A stretch of 43,994 nucleotides of DNA from an uncultured Roseburia sp. (GCA_947062675.1 CAMSQM010000024.1:1-43994), one strand, 5' to 3'. Positions 1 through 8,674 are shown, counted from the first letter of the stretch. The notes: generated by a model not told the origin, from the sequence alone. Numbers and translations: made by a program.

Positions 1-243
1 CAGATAGTTCCGGATCTCCTCCGGCCTCTCCGCAAATCTGCACGCTCCGTGCGCGGGCACAAAATCCCGCTCTCAGAAAAATCTCACAGATAGTTCCGGA
101 TATCCTCCGGCCTCTCCGCAAATCTGCACGCTCCGTGCACGGGCACAAAATCCCGCTCTCAGAATAATCTCACAGATAGTTCCGGATCTCCTCCGGCCTC
201 TCCGCAAATCTGCACGCTCCGTGCGCGAGCAGAAAATCCCGCT
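1..243. repeat. 86-bp tandem copies of a phosphatase gene 3' end
   Basis: Three head-to-tail copies start at 1, 87 and 173, with an exact 86-bp period and only a few substitutions. The third copy is the real 3' end of the HAD phosphatase gene; it covers the last 24 or so codons, and identity fades near 243. The two outer copies lie downstream of the stop codon. Each re-encodes the C-terminal residues ending in RNYL plus stop, followed by about 16 bp of spacer, and is preceded by an in-frame stop, so they are not separate genes. The window starts inside or at the edge of the first copy, so more copies may lie to the left. Confidence 0.9.
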
Positions 244-823
244 CCCTAAATCCCCACAGCACTGATATGCAGGGAATCTCCGCGTTCGCCGCCGTCATCA
301 CATCCACTTCCGAATCGCCGACATAGACAGCGCGCTCTTTTGGCACGCCGAGCTCCCGCAGCGCGGCCTGCACGGTGTCCGGCGCCGGCTTTTTTGCCAC
401 GCCCTCCCGCTGGCCCGCCGCTGTGCCGGCAAGGCCGGAAAAATAAATGCCGCAGAGCTCTTTTACGGCAAAATCCGGTTTATTGGAAACAATCGCCAGC
501 GCATAGCCCTCCTCTGCAAGCTTTTGCAGCAGCGGAATCACGCCGTCATAGGGTCTCGTCTTATCATTACAGTGAACGGCATAATATTCCCTGAACAGCG
601 CAAGCGCGCGCCCATACTGCGGGTTCCCCGCTCCGCCCGGCACCGCCAGTTCCAGAAGCCGCTCCGCTCCGTTTCCGACAAACTGCCGTATCTCCTCCAG
701 CGTCCTCTCCGGCATTGCCAGTACCCGCAGCGCGTGGTTGACCGCATCCTTTAAGTCCTCCAGGGTATCCAGCAGCGTCCCGTCCATATCAAAAATCACG
801 GCATCATAATTCCTGTCCTGCAT
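170..823 (-). CDS. HAD hydrolase, phosphoglycolate phosphatase-like
   Basis: This cytosolic haloacid-dehalogenase-fold phosphatase has motif I DMDGTLLDT close to the N-terminus (two Asp, nucleophile and acid/base), motif II in IVSNKP and motif III/IV in KKPAPD and VYVGDSEVD. About 217 residues is the usual length for Gph/YqaB-type enzymes that dephosphorylate phosphoglycolate or other small sugar phosphates. I chose the ATG at 823 because GGAGG lies five bases upstream of it. An in-frame ATG at 835 would put that GGAGG inside the gene, with only a weak purine run ahead. The gene follows the aldo/keto reductase on the same strand after about 100 bp and may be co-transcribed. Its 3' end is duplicated in tandem downstream. 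Substrate cannot be fixed from sequence. Confidence 0.9.
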   Translation of the reverse strand: MQDRNYDAVIFDMDGTLLDTLEDLKDAVNHALRVLAMPERTLEEIRQFVGNGAERLLELAVPGGAGNPQYGRALALFREYYAVHCNDKTRPYDGVIPLLQKLAEEGYALAIVSNKPDFAVKELCGIYFSGLAGTAAGQREGVAKKPAPDTVQAALRELGVPKERAVYVGDSEVDVMTAANAEIPCISVLWGFRERDFLLAHGACRFAERPEEIRNYL

Positions 824-931
824 TTCTTCCTCCATAATTACCGCTCCCCGGCAGCTGCCGGAGATGCCTCTTCATCCGCCACCGTATCCGTGAAATAACG
901 CACAGCCCGTACAGCCACACCGGCAGGTTTT

Positions 932-1957
932 CTATACCACCACTTCGCCTGCCAGCACGCTCTTATAATCCTCATAGTTTTTCTGAAGCAGCGCCGGCGT
1001 ATCCAGGCCGTACGGACATTTTCCGCTGCACTGTCCGCAGTGCAGGCAGTCCTCGATCTTTTTCATTTTCTCCTGCACTTCTTTCGTCAGCTGCAGGGCG
1101 GATGGAGATCTGCGCAGAAGAAGCGACATTCGCGCACAGTTATTGATCTCGATCCCAGCCGGACACGGCATGCAGTAGCCGCACCCGCGGCAAAACTCTC
1201 CGGAAAGCTCCTCCTTATCCCGCTCAATCAGCGCGCGAAGTTCCTCCGTCATCACCGGCGGCTTTTCAATATAGGAGAGAAATTCATCCAGCTCGCTCTC
1301 CCGCTGAACGCCCCAGATCGGCAGTACGTTGTCATACTGCGCCAGAAAAGCATAAGCCGCGGCTGAATTGGTAATCAGTCCCCCAGAGAGCGCTTTCATC
1401 GCAATAAATCCCATTCCGGCGTCGCGGCATTTTTCCACAAGCGCCAGATCCCGCTCCGTCGCGAGATAACAGAACGGAAACTGTAGCGTCTCGTAGAGAC
1501 CCGATTCAACCGCTTCCTCCGCGACCGCCAGCCTGTGGTTCGTGATTCCAATATGGCGTATCTTCCCCTCTGCCTTCGCCTCCTCCATCGCTTCGTACAG
1601 TCCGCTCCCGTCCCCCGGTTTCGGGCAGAAAGAAGGGTTATGAAACTGATAGAGGTCAATATAGTCCGTGCGCAGATTGCAAAGCGACGTCGCAAGCTGC
1701 TCGCGGAATTCTCCGGCGTCTGCGGCCGCCGTCTTTGTCGCAAGAAATACCTTTTCCCTTATCCCGTCGAACGCTTCCCCCAGCTTCTCCTCACTGTCAG
1801 TGTAAAACCTGGCCGTGTCAAAAAAGCGGATGCCCGCATCATACGCCTTTCTCACCAGCGCGACTGCGTCCTCCCTGCTGATTCTCTGGATCGGGAGCGC
1901 CCCGAACCCGTTTTTGTTTACCGTGATTCCCGTCCTTCCGAGTGTCACTGTCTCCAT
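932..1957 (-). CDS. Aldo/keto reductase with C-terminal 4Fe-4S domain
   Basis: The N-terminal two thirds is an NAD(P)H-dependent TIM-barrel aldo/keto reductase with the tetrad visible as D47, Y52, K75 and H106. The C-terminal 90 residues carry ferredoxin-like cysteine groups, C256/C259/C262/C265 and C304/C307/C310/C314 (CLHCGQCSGKCP), typical of the clostridial Fe-S AKR family. Such proteins may couple carbonyl reduction to electron transfer through the clusters; the substrate is unknown. The start has a good GGGAGG ten bases upstream. The gene lies 47 bp after the LtaS-like gene on the same strand and could be read through from it. Confidence 0.93.
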   Translation of the reverse strand: METVTLGRTGITVNKNGFGALPIQRISREDAVALVRKAYDAGIRFFDTARFYTDSEEKLGEAFDGIREKVFLATKTAAADAGEFREQLATSLCNLRTDYIDLYQFHNPSFCPKPGDGSGLYEAMEEAKAEGKIRHIGITNHRLAVAEEAVESGLYETLQFPFCYLATERDLALVEKCRDAGMGFIAMKALSGGLITNSAAAYAFLAQYDNVLPIWGVQRESELDEFLSYIEKPPVMTEELRALIERDKEELSGEFCRGCGYCMPCPAGIEINNCARMSLLLRRSPSALQLTKEVQEKMKKIEDCLHCGQCSGKCPYGLDTPALLQKNYEDYKSVLAGEVVV

Positions 1958-2004
1958 CTGTGTATCCTCCCTGCATTTTATGCTGTATGTTTCTTTTTTA
2001 TTTT

Positions 2005-3978
2005 TCAGGATAACTCCTTTATATATGGAAAGAACAGACTGCTTTTCCCCTTTCCGTCAAACATATTATTATACTGAAGCATTTTATATTTTTCCAGCCA
2101 CACGGCGTCCTCGCCGGACGCATCCTCAAAATGTCTGTACCGTCCCTCTGCTTTCGAAAAATACGCCCTGGCATTCATCGCAGGCACAACCTCCCTCATA
2201 TCGGCAAGAAACCGGTTGTACGGCGGAAGACTGATTCCCGCGCGCTCCAGCGCGAGCGTGGAGAGATAATTCAGGCTTGTCAGCTCCCCCTCCTGCGCTT
2301 CACTCTCATAATTAGTCCAGATAAAAAACGGAACCGTATAAAGCGCCTGCAGCTCGGCGAGAGTCAGACCTGAGAGTCCCTTTCCATTTAAGTGCGGATA
2401 AAAGGAAGACGAAAGACTCGGCTGATGATCTCCGAAAAATACGATTTCCACCGGTTCCTCCACGTCTTCAAAATAAGAAATCAGATATTCCAGCGCATCA
2501 TCGCTCTCCCGCAGCAGCGAGAGATACTGGTTGACATCCGGAAAGTATGTCCCCGGCATCCGCACCGTCTCCTGAAAATTTGCGTACTTTTCCGTGTAAC
2601 CGCCGTGATTCTGCATGGATATACTCATAATGAACAGCTTTTCATTGTTCGCCCGCCGCTCGTAGCGCCCGATAATCTTCTCATAAAGTTCCCGGTCCGT
2701 GATATATTCCCGCAAAAGCTTCGTCTGATCAAAGTCTTCCATAAAATGCATTTCGTCAAAGCCCATATCCGGATATACCGAATTCCGGCTCCAGCCCGTC
2801 TTATAATAGGGATGCATGGCGACGCAGGTATATCCCGTATTTTTCAGATCAGAAACGATGGACGTGGGCCTGTCCGAGATATACTGCTGGTACACCACCG
2901 AACCGCTGGGAAGGAACGCCATGGAATTCCCCGTCAGAAACTCCCACTCGGAGTTGGGCGTCTTCGCACCGAATACGGAGGATATCGCGTATCCTTTGAT
3001 CGTATTTTCTCTCAGAGAATCGTAAAACGGCGTCGGATCCGTATTTGCCTGGAAATCTCCCACCACTCCCAGATCGGCATAAGACTCGCTCATCACAACA
3101 ATAATCGTCGGCTCAGACTTCCCCGCTCCGCCGCTGTGCACGCCGGATGCTTCCTGTACGTCCTGGGACTCCCCGTTTCCGTACTGCTGTTCAAGCTCCG
3201 CGATCGCTTCCGCGGAATACCCCTCCGGTTCCGCGACAAAACTATCCCGGATGCTCAGCAGAAAATTGAGCACATAGCCGTTCCGGTAGCTCCCTTTCTG
3301 CTCCCACGTCTCCGTCACGACATATTTCGTCTCTTTTCCGACATAAAGCCCGCAGAAAACTGCCAGGGATATGACCAGCATCGCCATCGGAATCCTTCTG
3401 CCAAATGACACGCAAAACTTTCTCATCAGCGCGACATAGAGCGCTGAGATCAGTATCACATAGCCCGCCCGCGCATCCAGCACAAATTCATAATTGCCAG
3501 CCACCGAGAGCCCGGTCTGCGCCGACTTAATGTCGCTGAAGATAAACTCATTCCCGCGGAAGAGATAGACAAAATAATTCACCCCCGCCAGAAGCATCAG
3601 CCCGACGTGCGCGATACCGCACGTTAGTCCGGCACTGTTTGTGAACGCCTGGACCACCAGAAACACCGCAAAACAGCAGAGTACATTGAGGGTCATCTTA
3701 CTGCTGCTGATTCTTGCCCGAAGCTCCGCGTCCAGCAGCAGATACTGAATATGATATGCCGTAAAAATACTGCCGGACACGAGCAGCAGCCCTGTCCACA
3801 GCCAGGAAAAACGGTTGCTGAGTCCGATTTTCAGACTTTTAATCAGAAAATACAGTCCCAGAAATCCCGGCAGTACCCAGAACGGAAATCCGATCCTGAA
3901 AAAAAGAGCTCCCGCCAGCACCGCGGCGATCGCCAGCCTGACAAGATTTGCCTTTTCAAAATATAATGATACTTTCAT
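2005..3978 (-). CDS. LTA synthase family phosphoglycerol transferase
   Basis: This membrane enzyme of the LtaS/sulfatase superfamily polymerises or transfers glycerol phosphate onto lipid or wall glycans outside the cell. Five to six hydrophobic segments fill the first 240 or so residues, followed by a linker and an extracytoplasmic sulfatase-fold domain. Visible metal/catalytic motifs are MSESYADLG (Glu metal ligand), SEWEFLTGNS (Thr nucleophile position) and FFGDHQPS (Asp-His metal ligands). At 657 residues it is close to LtaS length. GGAAGG sits eight bases before the ATG, and a divergent promoter region separates it from the phospholipase gene. The exact polymer (type I LTA or another teichoic acid-like glycan) is inference. 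Confidence 0.93.
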   Translation of the reverse strand: MKVSLYFEKANLVRLAIAAVLAGALFFRIGFPFWVLPGFLGLYFLIKSLKIGLSNRFSWLWTGLLLVSGSIFTAYHIQYLLLDAELRARISSSKMTLNVLCCFAVFLVVQAFTNSAGLTCGIAHVGLMLLAGVNYFVYLFRGNEFIFSDIKSAQTGLSVAGNYEFVLDARAGYVILISALYVALMRKFCVSFGRRIPMAMLVISLAVFCGLYVGKETKYVVTETWEQKGSYRNGYVLNFLLSIRDSFVAEPEGYSAEAIAELEQQYGNGESQDVQEASGVHSGGAGKSEPTIIVVMSESYADLGVVGDFQANTDPTPFYDSLRENTIKGYAISSVFGAKTPNSEWEFLTGNSMAFLPSGSVVYQQYISDRPTSIVSDLKNTGYTCVAMHPYYKTGWSRNSVYPDMGFDEMHFMEDFDQTKLLREYITDRELYEKIIGRYERRANNEKLFIMSISMQNHGGYTEKYANFQETVRMPGTYFPDVNQYLSLLRESDDALEYLISYFEDVEEPVEIVFFGDHQPSLSSSFYPHLNGKGLSGLTLAELQALYTVPFFIWTNYESEAQEGELTSLNYLSTLALERAGISLPPYNRFLADMREVVPAMNARAYFSKAEGRYRHFEDASGEDAVWLEKYKMLQYNNMFDGKGKSSLFFPYIKELS

Positions 3979-4024
3979 TCCATCAACCTTCCAGAATTAT
4001 TCTGTTCACATTTTCACACTAGAA

Positions 4025-4052
4025 AATATACCAAAAACAGGATCAATTGCAA
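4025..4052 (-). promoter_or_regulatory. Predicted sigma-A promoter for the LtaS-like gene
   Basis: On the minus strand TTGCAA and TATATT are separated by 16 bp, with a TG one base before the -10 box (extended -10). It lies about 50 bp upstream of the LtaS-like start and points into it. Confidence 0.55.
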
Positions 4053-4094
4053 ATATTCTGTTTATTACGATTTTCTTAATTTTTTTGCACAGAC

Positions 4095-4124
4095 TTCGCA
4101 CAACCCCGCAAAAAAGAGTATACT
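4095..4124 (+). promoter_or_regulatory. Predicted promoter for the phospholipase C-like gene
   Basis: TTCGCA and TATACT are separated by 18 bp, about 70 bp before the start at 4196. The -10 box is good and the -35 box is weak. Confidence 0.5.
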
Positions 4125-4195
4125 ATCATCAGTATCCCCGTTTTTACAAGGAAATGCCGCAAAAATGTGGCGGGGACAGGAAGGAGCGAATTTTC

Positions 4196-5149
4196 ATGCC
4201 CGGATTTGTCACACATTACATTTTCGGAAGAGAAACTTATCACCAGCTGGACGCAGATGCCTTCAAGGCAAACCTGTACCGCAACCGCGCCGCTTTCGGC
4301 CTCGGCCTCCAGGGACCGGACCTCTTTTTCTACTATCTTCCGTCCTACGTCCTGCACGGCTGCAATCCGGGCGCGCTCGCCCACGACGGGCAGGCAAATA
4401 CATTTTTCTCCAGTCTGATCGAAAGCTGTCTTTCCTTCTCCTCCTCAGAAGACCGCGGAATCGCGGAGGCCTATCTGGCCGGCTTCCTCGGGCACTACAC
4501 GCTGGACACGATCTGCCACCCATACATCTATGCAATGACGCACTACCGCGGAAATGAAAAGGATTATTTCTCCAGACATGCCTATCTCGAGACCGACATC
4601 GACAACGCCATGCTTTCTGACCGTCTGCACCGCAGTCCCGGCAGCTTTTGCACCGGCAGCACCATCGCGCTGACAAGCCGGCAGAAAACAGTGATCGCCT
4701 CCATGCTGTCTTCCGCCTGCCATGCCGCCTTTCCCGGACTGCGGATCGGAATGCTCACAATGCGGCTGAGCATATTTTCCTTTCAGCTTGGTATGTGGCT
4801 ATTAGCTGACAAAACCGGACAGAAAAAGGTCCTGTTCCGCCTGACAGAGCGTCTGTTTCTGGGCTACCCCCTTTTTTCACCGTTGATTCCCAGCCGCTCG
4901 CTCGCCTTCCGGACAGACCCTTTTAACCTGCGCCATGCGCGCTGGCACAATCCCTGGGATCCCTCCCGGAAATCCCGTGAAAGCTTTTCTGATCTCTACC
5001 GCAGATCCATGCACCTTTACCTCACCCGTCTCTCCAGACTGCGTGAGCTGCTATCCTGCGATGAGGACGGGGACAGGCAGACAAAGCTGATCTCCCGTTT
5101 TCTCGAGGAATACGGCAACCGTTCTTTCCTGAGCGGACTTGCTCTCTGA
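4196..5149 (+). CDS. Zinc-dependent phospholipase C-like protein
   Basis: A 317-residue protein of the bacterial zinc-dependent phospholipase C superfamily. The family His/Asp metal-ligand pattern is visible: HYIFG near the N-terminus, GPDLFFYY around residue 40, and AGFLGHYTLDTICHPY around residue 100, followed by HYRGNEKDYFSRH and a conserved DID. No signal peptide is visible, so the protein is probably cytosolic, like other clostridial members annotated only as zinc-dependent phospholipase C family. The reading frame is open far upstream, but the ATG at 4196 has AAGGAG nine bases ahead and matches the family start. The gene is monocistronic and converges on the dehydrogenase gene. Enzymatic activity is not assured. 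Confidence 0.88.
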   Translation: MPGFVTHYIFGRETYHQLDADAFKANLYRNRAAFGLGLQGPDLFFYYLPSYVLHGCNPGALAHDGQANTFFSSLIESCLSFSSSEDRGIAEAYLAGFLGHYTLDTICHPYIYAMTHYRGNEKDYFSRHAYLETDIDNAMLSDRLHRSPGSFCTGSTIALTSRQKTVIASMLSSACHAAFPGLRIGMLTMRLSIFSFQLGMWLLADKTGQKKVLFRLTERLFLGYPLFSPLIPSRSLAFRTDPFNLRHARWHNPWDPSRKSRESFSDLYRRSMHLYLTRLSRLRELLSCDEDGDRQTKLISRFLEEYGNRSFLSGLAL

Positions 5150-5173
5150 GCACGCGTCATATCCGCGGAAAAC

Positions 5174-5228
5174 ACCGGAAAACCGGAAGCAGAACAACAG
5201 ATGCCTGTCCTGTTTCCGGTTTTCCGGT
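5174..5228. terminator. Bidirectional hairpin terminator
   Basis: Arms 5174-5192 and 5210-5228 form a 19-bp inverted repeat with one wobble position, between two convergent genes. The A4 and T4 runs are inside the stem rather than after it, so it may work on both strands. Confidence 0.7.
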
Positions 5229-5232
5229 CATC

Positions 5233-6177
5233 TCACTTCATGTTCTCCGCCGCCCACTCCCTGACCTGTTCCTCAACAATCTTCATGAGCCTCGCACGCG
5301 CCTCCATACTCGCCCACGCGATATGCGGCGTGATAATCAGACGTTCGCTGTCCGTAATCTCCCGCAGCGGATTCTCCGCGCTCATCGGCTCCGCCGAGAG
5401 CACATCCAGTCCGGCGCCGGCGATTATCTTTCTCTGCAGAGCATCTGCCAGATCCTTCTCGACAACGATCGGCCCTCTTCCAAGATTTAAGAAGATGGCT
5501 TCCGGCTTCATCTTCCCAAACGCTGCAGCATTCATCATCCCCTGTGTGTTCTCATTGAGCGGCGCGTGCACCGAGAGAATATCCGCGCGCGCAAGCAGCG
5601 TGTCAAAATCCACCCGCTCATAATCCGGCTGACTGTTCTTTCCCGAAGTCGAATAATATATCACATGACAGCCAAAGCACTCCGCCAGCTCCGCGACTCT
5701 GCGCCCGATGGCTCCGAGCCCGATAATCCCCCAGGTCCTGCCGCTGAGATCGTGAAACGTATTCGAAAAATGCGTAAACATTATGTCGTTCACGTAGTGC
5801 CCTGATTTGACATAATCATCATAATAGCGCAGCTTTTCCATCAGATAAAACAACAGCGCAAACGTATGCTGTGCCACAGTCTCTGTGGAGTAACCTGCCG
5901 CGTTCCGCCAGGCAATTCCCCGTTCGGCAAGATACTCCCTGTCCAGATTATTCGTTCCCGTGGCCGTCACGCAGACCAGCTTTAAATGTTCAGCCTCCCC
6001 GATCGAAGCTTCATTGACCTGAACCTTATTCAGAATCACAACATCCGCATCCCGCGTGCGCTCTCTCGCTTCCTCCGGCGTGGAGAAATCATATTTCACA
6101 AATTCTCCTATCCGGTCAAAGCCGGACATATCGATATCATCTCCGATCGTCTTTGCATCCAGAAATACTATCTTCAT
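5233..6177 (-). CDS. D-2-hydroxyacid dehydrogenase (NAD-dependent)
   Basis: A 314-residue cytosolic oxidoreductase of the D-isomer-specific 2-hydroxyacid dehydrogenase family. It shows the Rossmann motif GLGAIG at 153-158, catalytic Arg234 in NLGRGPIV, Glu263 in LDVLSAEP and His285 in TPHIAWAS. The overall pattern resembles hydroxypyruvate reductase/glycerate dehydrogenase, but the substrate cannot be told apart from related 2-oxoacids. AAGGAG lies seven bases before the ATG. The start is 11 bp from the end of the NfeD-like gene, so the two form one operon. Confidence 0.94.
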   Translation of the reverse strand: MKIVFLDAKTIGDDIDMSGFDRIGEFVKYDFSTPEEARERTRDADVVILNKVQVNEASIGEAEHLKLVCVTATGTNNLDREYLAERGIAWRNAAGYSTETVAQHTFALLFYLMEKLRYYDDYVKSGHYVNDIMFTHFSNTFHDLSGRTWGIIGLGAIGRRVAELAECFGCHVIYYSTSGKNSQPDYERVDFDTLLARADILSVHAPLNENTQGMMNAAAFGKMKPEAIFLNLGRGPIVVEKDLADALQRKIIAGAGLDVLSAEPMSAENPLREITDSERLIITPHIAWASMEARARLMKIVEEQVREWAAENMK

Positions 6178-6188
6178 CTGTTCTCTCC

Positions 6189-6650
6189 TTATCTCCCCGG
6201 TTTCTCCATCTCCGGCATAATTTCACTCTTTACCACGTACAGCGTGACGCCGCGGATCGCCCTCACTGTCGCGATGGTTCCCGCCTCCAGAATCTGCCCG
6301 TCCTCGTGCGCGCGCGCAGTCCACTCCTGCCCTTTTAAGACGGCAGTTCCTGTTCCCCTGCGGTTATCCACAGTTTCCGTGATACAGACATTCTGCTCCA
6401 GGGCCTCCTCATAATTGGTCCGCACCAGCTTCGGCTTCATATATTTCAGCGCCCACGGCCTTGTAAACGCCAGAAGTACCAGCGACACAGCCACAAAAAC
6501 CGCGATCTGACCGATTACGCCCAGTCCGGCCAGCGAAGCCGCAAGCGCCGCAAGCGCGCCTCCCGCAAACCAGATTGAAGTCAGCCCCACCGTAATAATC
6601 TCCACAACCGAAAAAACAACAATCAGCCCTATCCATATAATTGATGCCAT
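6189..6650 (-). CDS. NfeD-like membrane protein
   Basis: A 153-residue protein with two hydrophobic stretches in the first 75 residues (IIWIGLIVVFSVVEIITVGL, then a Gly/Ala-rich second helix pair), followed by a soluble C-terminal OB-fold-like domain containing GTAVLKGQEWTARA. This is the short NfeD1b/YqiJ-type layout. Such proteins normally partner an SPFH (stomatin/flotillin) protein at membrane microdomains; no SPFH gene is seen in this window. AAGGAGGG precedes the ATG by six bases. It is followed closely by the hydroxyacid dehydrogenase. Its role here is unknown. Confidence 0.88.
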   Translation of the reverse strand: MASIIWIGLIVVFSVVEIITVGLTSIWFAGGALAALAASLAGLGVIGQIAVFVAVSLVLLAFTRPWALKYMKPKLVRTNYEEALEQNVCITETVDNRRGTGTAVLKGQEWTARAHEDGQILEAGTIATVRAIRGVTLYVVKSEIMPEMEKPGR

Positions 6651-6698
6651 ACGCTTCCCTCCTTACCGTTTACCGCCCGCTGCTCTTTCCTTTTCCTT

Positions 6699-6707
6699 AT
6701 TATATCA
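6699..6707 (-). promoter_or_regulatory. Extended -10 promoter for nfeD operon
   Basis: TGATATAAT on the minus strand is an extended -10 element about 50 bp before the NfeD-like start. No good -35 box is seen 16-18 bp upstream, consistent with extended -10 use. Confidence 0.5.
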
Positions 6708-6793
6708 CACCTGAAATTTCAATTCTATGGTTAATTATATGCGATTTTTTACCGAAACATATATCACAGGCATCATTTCATGGAGGAAACACT

Positions 6794-7522
6794 ATGGCAT
6801 ACAGCAGAAATTTCAACAGTGAATACACCGGAACTGCAACAACACTGAGTTCTTCATATTATATGCGCAGCTTTTATGTCGCAAACAGAGACGCAGGTGC
6901 TGCCTCTAAGCGCGCGGGTTTTGACGCGAACAGACTTTCCATCGCCGACGGCATGGCGCTGCGCCGCGCTGCCCGCCAGCTGAGGAATTTCTCTTACGAC
7001 AGGGAACAGGATTCCAGCATCCGCAACAGCGTTCAGGCCTACATCGACACCTACAACAACACGATCTCATCGGTTTCCGAAACGACGGACAGCAATATGG
7101 AGCACCTTGGCAAACAGTTAAAGTCCCTGACCAGCTCCTACGCCGGAGAGCTCGACAAAATCGGTATCACCGTAAATAAAGACGGCACACTGGAGACCCG
7201 CGATCCCCTGTTTAAAACCTCCGACATCTCAAAGTTTGAAAAGCTGTTTTCCGGAGAATCCGACTATATGCAGCGCACAACAGCCTTTGCGAAGCGGATC
7301 CAGAACCGCAGCGAAGCCCTGTTTCAGTCAAAGACGCACAGACAGTTTCTCTCCGCCGGTGCTCCGGACACTTCCGCTCCGGACGCTGGGAACACCACGC
7401 CGCCGGCGGAAAGCGGTACACAGTCCGATACAACCGCCGCCGCACAGATTGTTGCCCGTTCCCTGGATCTGGACACGCTGCTGAACACAGGAATCGGGGC
7501 GAATATCAATCTCTCCCTATAG
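6794..7522 (+). CDS. FliD-like small protein of unknown function
   Basis: A 242-residue protein without signal peptide or membrane segment. The middle (residues 70-150) reads like the C-terminal part of flagellar cap protein FliD: SVQAYIDTYNNTISSV, then LKSLTSSYAGELDKIGI, then VNKDGTLE. FliD itself is much longer and carries an N-terminal coiled coil that is missing here. The tail is rich in Pro, Ala and Thr and looks disordered. The reading frame is open further left, but the ATG at 6794 has GGAGG seven bases upstream. It is monocistronic, divergent from nfeD, and no flagellar gene is adjacent. I would call it conserved hypothetical with local FliD similarity judged by eye. Confidence 0.75.
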   Translation: MAYSRNFNSEYTGTATTLSSSYYMRSFYVANRDAGAASKRAGFDANRLSIADGMALRRAARQLRNFSYDREQDSSIRNSVQAYIDTYNNTISSVSETTDSNMEHLGKQLKSLTSSYAGELDKIGITVNKDGTLETRDPLFKTSDISKFEKLFSGESDYMQRTTAFAKRIQNRSEALFQSKTHRQFLSAGAPDTSAPDAGNTTPPAESGTQSDTTAAAQIVARSLDLDTLLNTGIGANINLSL

Positions 7523-7529
7523 ATACCGC

Positions 7530-7555
7530 AAAGGCACGGTTCTCTCACTGCCTTT
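7530..7555. terminator. Weak hairpin between convergent genes
   Basis: AAAGGCA at 7530-7536 pairs with TGCCTTT at 7549-7555 around a 12-base loop. It overlaps the last codon of the S66 gene. The stem is short, so terminator function is only possible. Confidence 0.35.
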
Positions 7556-8597
7556 TCATAGTCACTTCAAGCGCATCTCCACTGGCGTTCACTTTTGCAT
7601 AGCTGCCGCAGATCAGCGGCAGCATGGGCGGAAGATGCCCGATATCCGCATCCATAATCACCGGAACACGCAGTTCCTGCAGCAGCTCCCAGACCGCACG
7701 GTACTGATCCAGTCCCATCATCTCCTGACCAAAAACGATCGGCCTTCCAATCAGAAAGCCTTTTACATGGGAAAACCAGCCCGCATTTTTCATCTGCCAG
7801 ACCGCGCGGCGGATCCCCATCACATTCAGATCACAGGATTCCAGAAACCAGATCAGCCCATCCTCCTTATAGTGCTCCGCAAATTCTTTTACTTTATCAT
7901 ATTTTGTCCCCGTCAGATTGACAAGACAGTCCATACATCCGCCAATCAGCCGGCCTTCCATCGCCGCACAGTTTCCTTCCACCAGGACGCCTTCATCCTT
8001 CGCCGGAACAAAAATCCGCAGCTTTTTTACCTCCGTGGCCTGATATGGCGCCAGAGGATGTTCCTCATCCCGGATTCCCTCCTTTTCCCAGTAGTCATAC
8101 CCGCGGACCGTTTCTGTCTGCCCCCGGAGGATACGGTATGCATCCTCGAGACTCTCATGCCAGGGCTCCATGCCAAACGCGGCCGCACACGGCCCGTACA
8201 CGGACGCCGTGTCGCAGAGCGTCGCCAGAAGAAAAGTCATATTTGTATTGTCAGAAAATCCCATGTACCATTTGGGGCGCGCCGCACGGATTCGCTCAAA
8301 GTCCACACACCCGATCGTCTCGCACATCAGTTCTCCACCGCCGCAGGAAATCAGAATGTCATTTCTCCCGCTGCAGTAATACTCTGTGAGCTCCTCCCCG
8401 CATGCCTGCGGCGTGTTGCTGATGCCGGTTCCGCATCCCGCGTAACAATTCGGCCCCAGGTCAGCGCGGTGCCCGCGCTCTGCCAGTTTTTTTATTGCGT
8501 TGTCAAACGCTGTCCGGTATGGTTCCGTGCTGCACCCGAACGACGGCGCCACAAAACCGATGGTGCCGCCTTCCGGCAAAAATTCCGGATATCTCAT
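7545..8597 (-). CDS. S66 family LD-carboxypeptidase / MccF-like
   Basis: A 350-residue serine peptidase of family S66, which trims the C-terminal D-amino acid from muropeptide tetrapeptides in recycling, or in MccF-type members inactivates microcin-like nucleotide peptides. The N-terminal GTIGFVAPS, the nucleophile motif GFSDNTNMTFLL (Ser115), the Glu region EGRLIGGCMDCL and the C-terminal His in DIGHLPPMLP are all present. The D/N following the nucleophile and the length fit the MccF/LdcA-like branch. There is no signal peptide. CGGAGG lies seven bases before the ATG. The transcript has a leader of about 70 nt from the promoter at 8675-8703. Confidence 0.92.
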   Translation of the reverse strand: MRYPEFLPEGGTIGFVAPSFGCSTEPYRTAFDNAIKKLAERGHRADLGPNCYAGCGTGISNTPQACGEELTEYYCSGRNDILISCGGGELMCETIGCVDFERIRAARPKWYMGFSDNTNMTFLLATLCDTASVYGPCAAAFGMEPWHESLEDAYRILRGQTETVRGYDYWEKEGIRDEEHPLAPYQATEVKKLRIFVPAKDEGVLVEGNCAAMEGRLIGGCMDCLVNLTGTKYDKVKEFAEHYKEDGLIWFLESCDLNVMGIRRAVWQMKNAGWFSHVKGFLIGRPIVFGQEMMGLDQYRAVWELLQELRVPVIMDADIGHLPPMLPLICGSYAKVNASGDALEVTMKRQ

Positions 8598-8674
8598 ATC
8601 TGCCTCCGTTTCCCCTGTAAAATTATCTGCTTATAAGGCTGTTTCTTTGTGCGGCTCCCGCCGCAGCTGTCTCT

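Noticed and set aside
1-243. CRISPR array
   Set aside because: The repeated unit is a contiguous 86-bp copy of a gene end with no unique spacers.
840-935. A protein-like frame ending VRYFTDTVADEEASPAAAGER on the minus strand between the reductase and phosphatase genes
   Set aside because: It overlaps the reductase end in another frame, has no start codon or ribosome site, and is only about 30 codons before meeting coding sequence; probably chance.
2392-3408. A 338-codon open frame antisense to the LtaS-like gene
   Set aside because: Composition is rich in Arg, Ile and His as expected for antisense reading; no start signal and no family resemblance.
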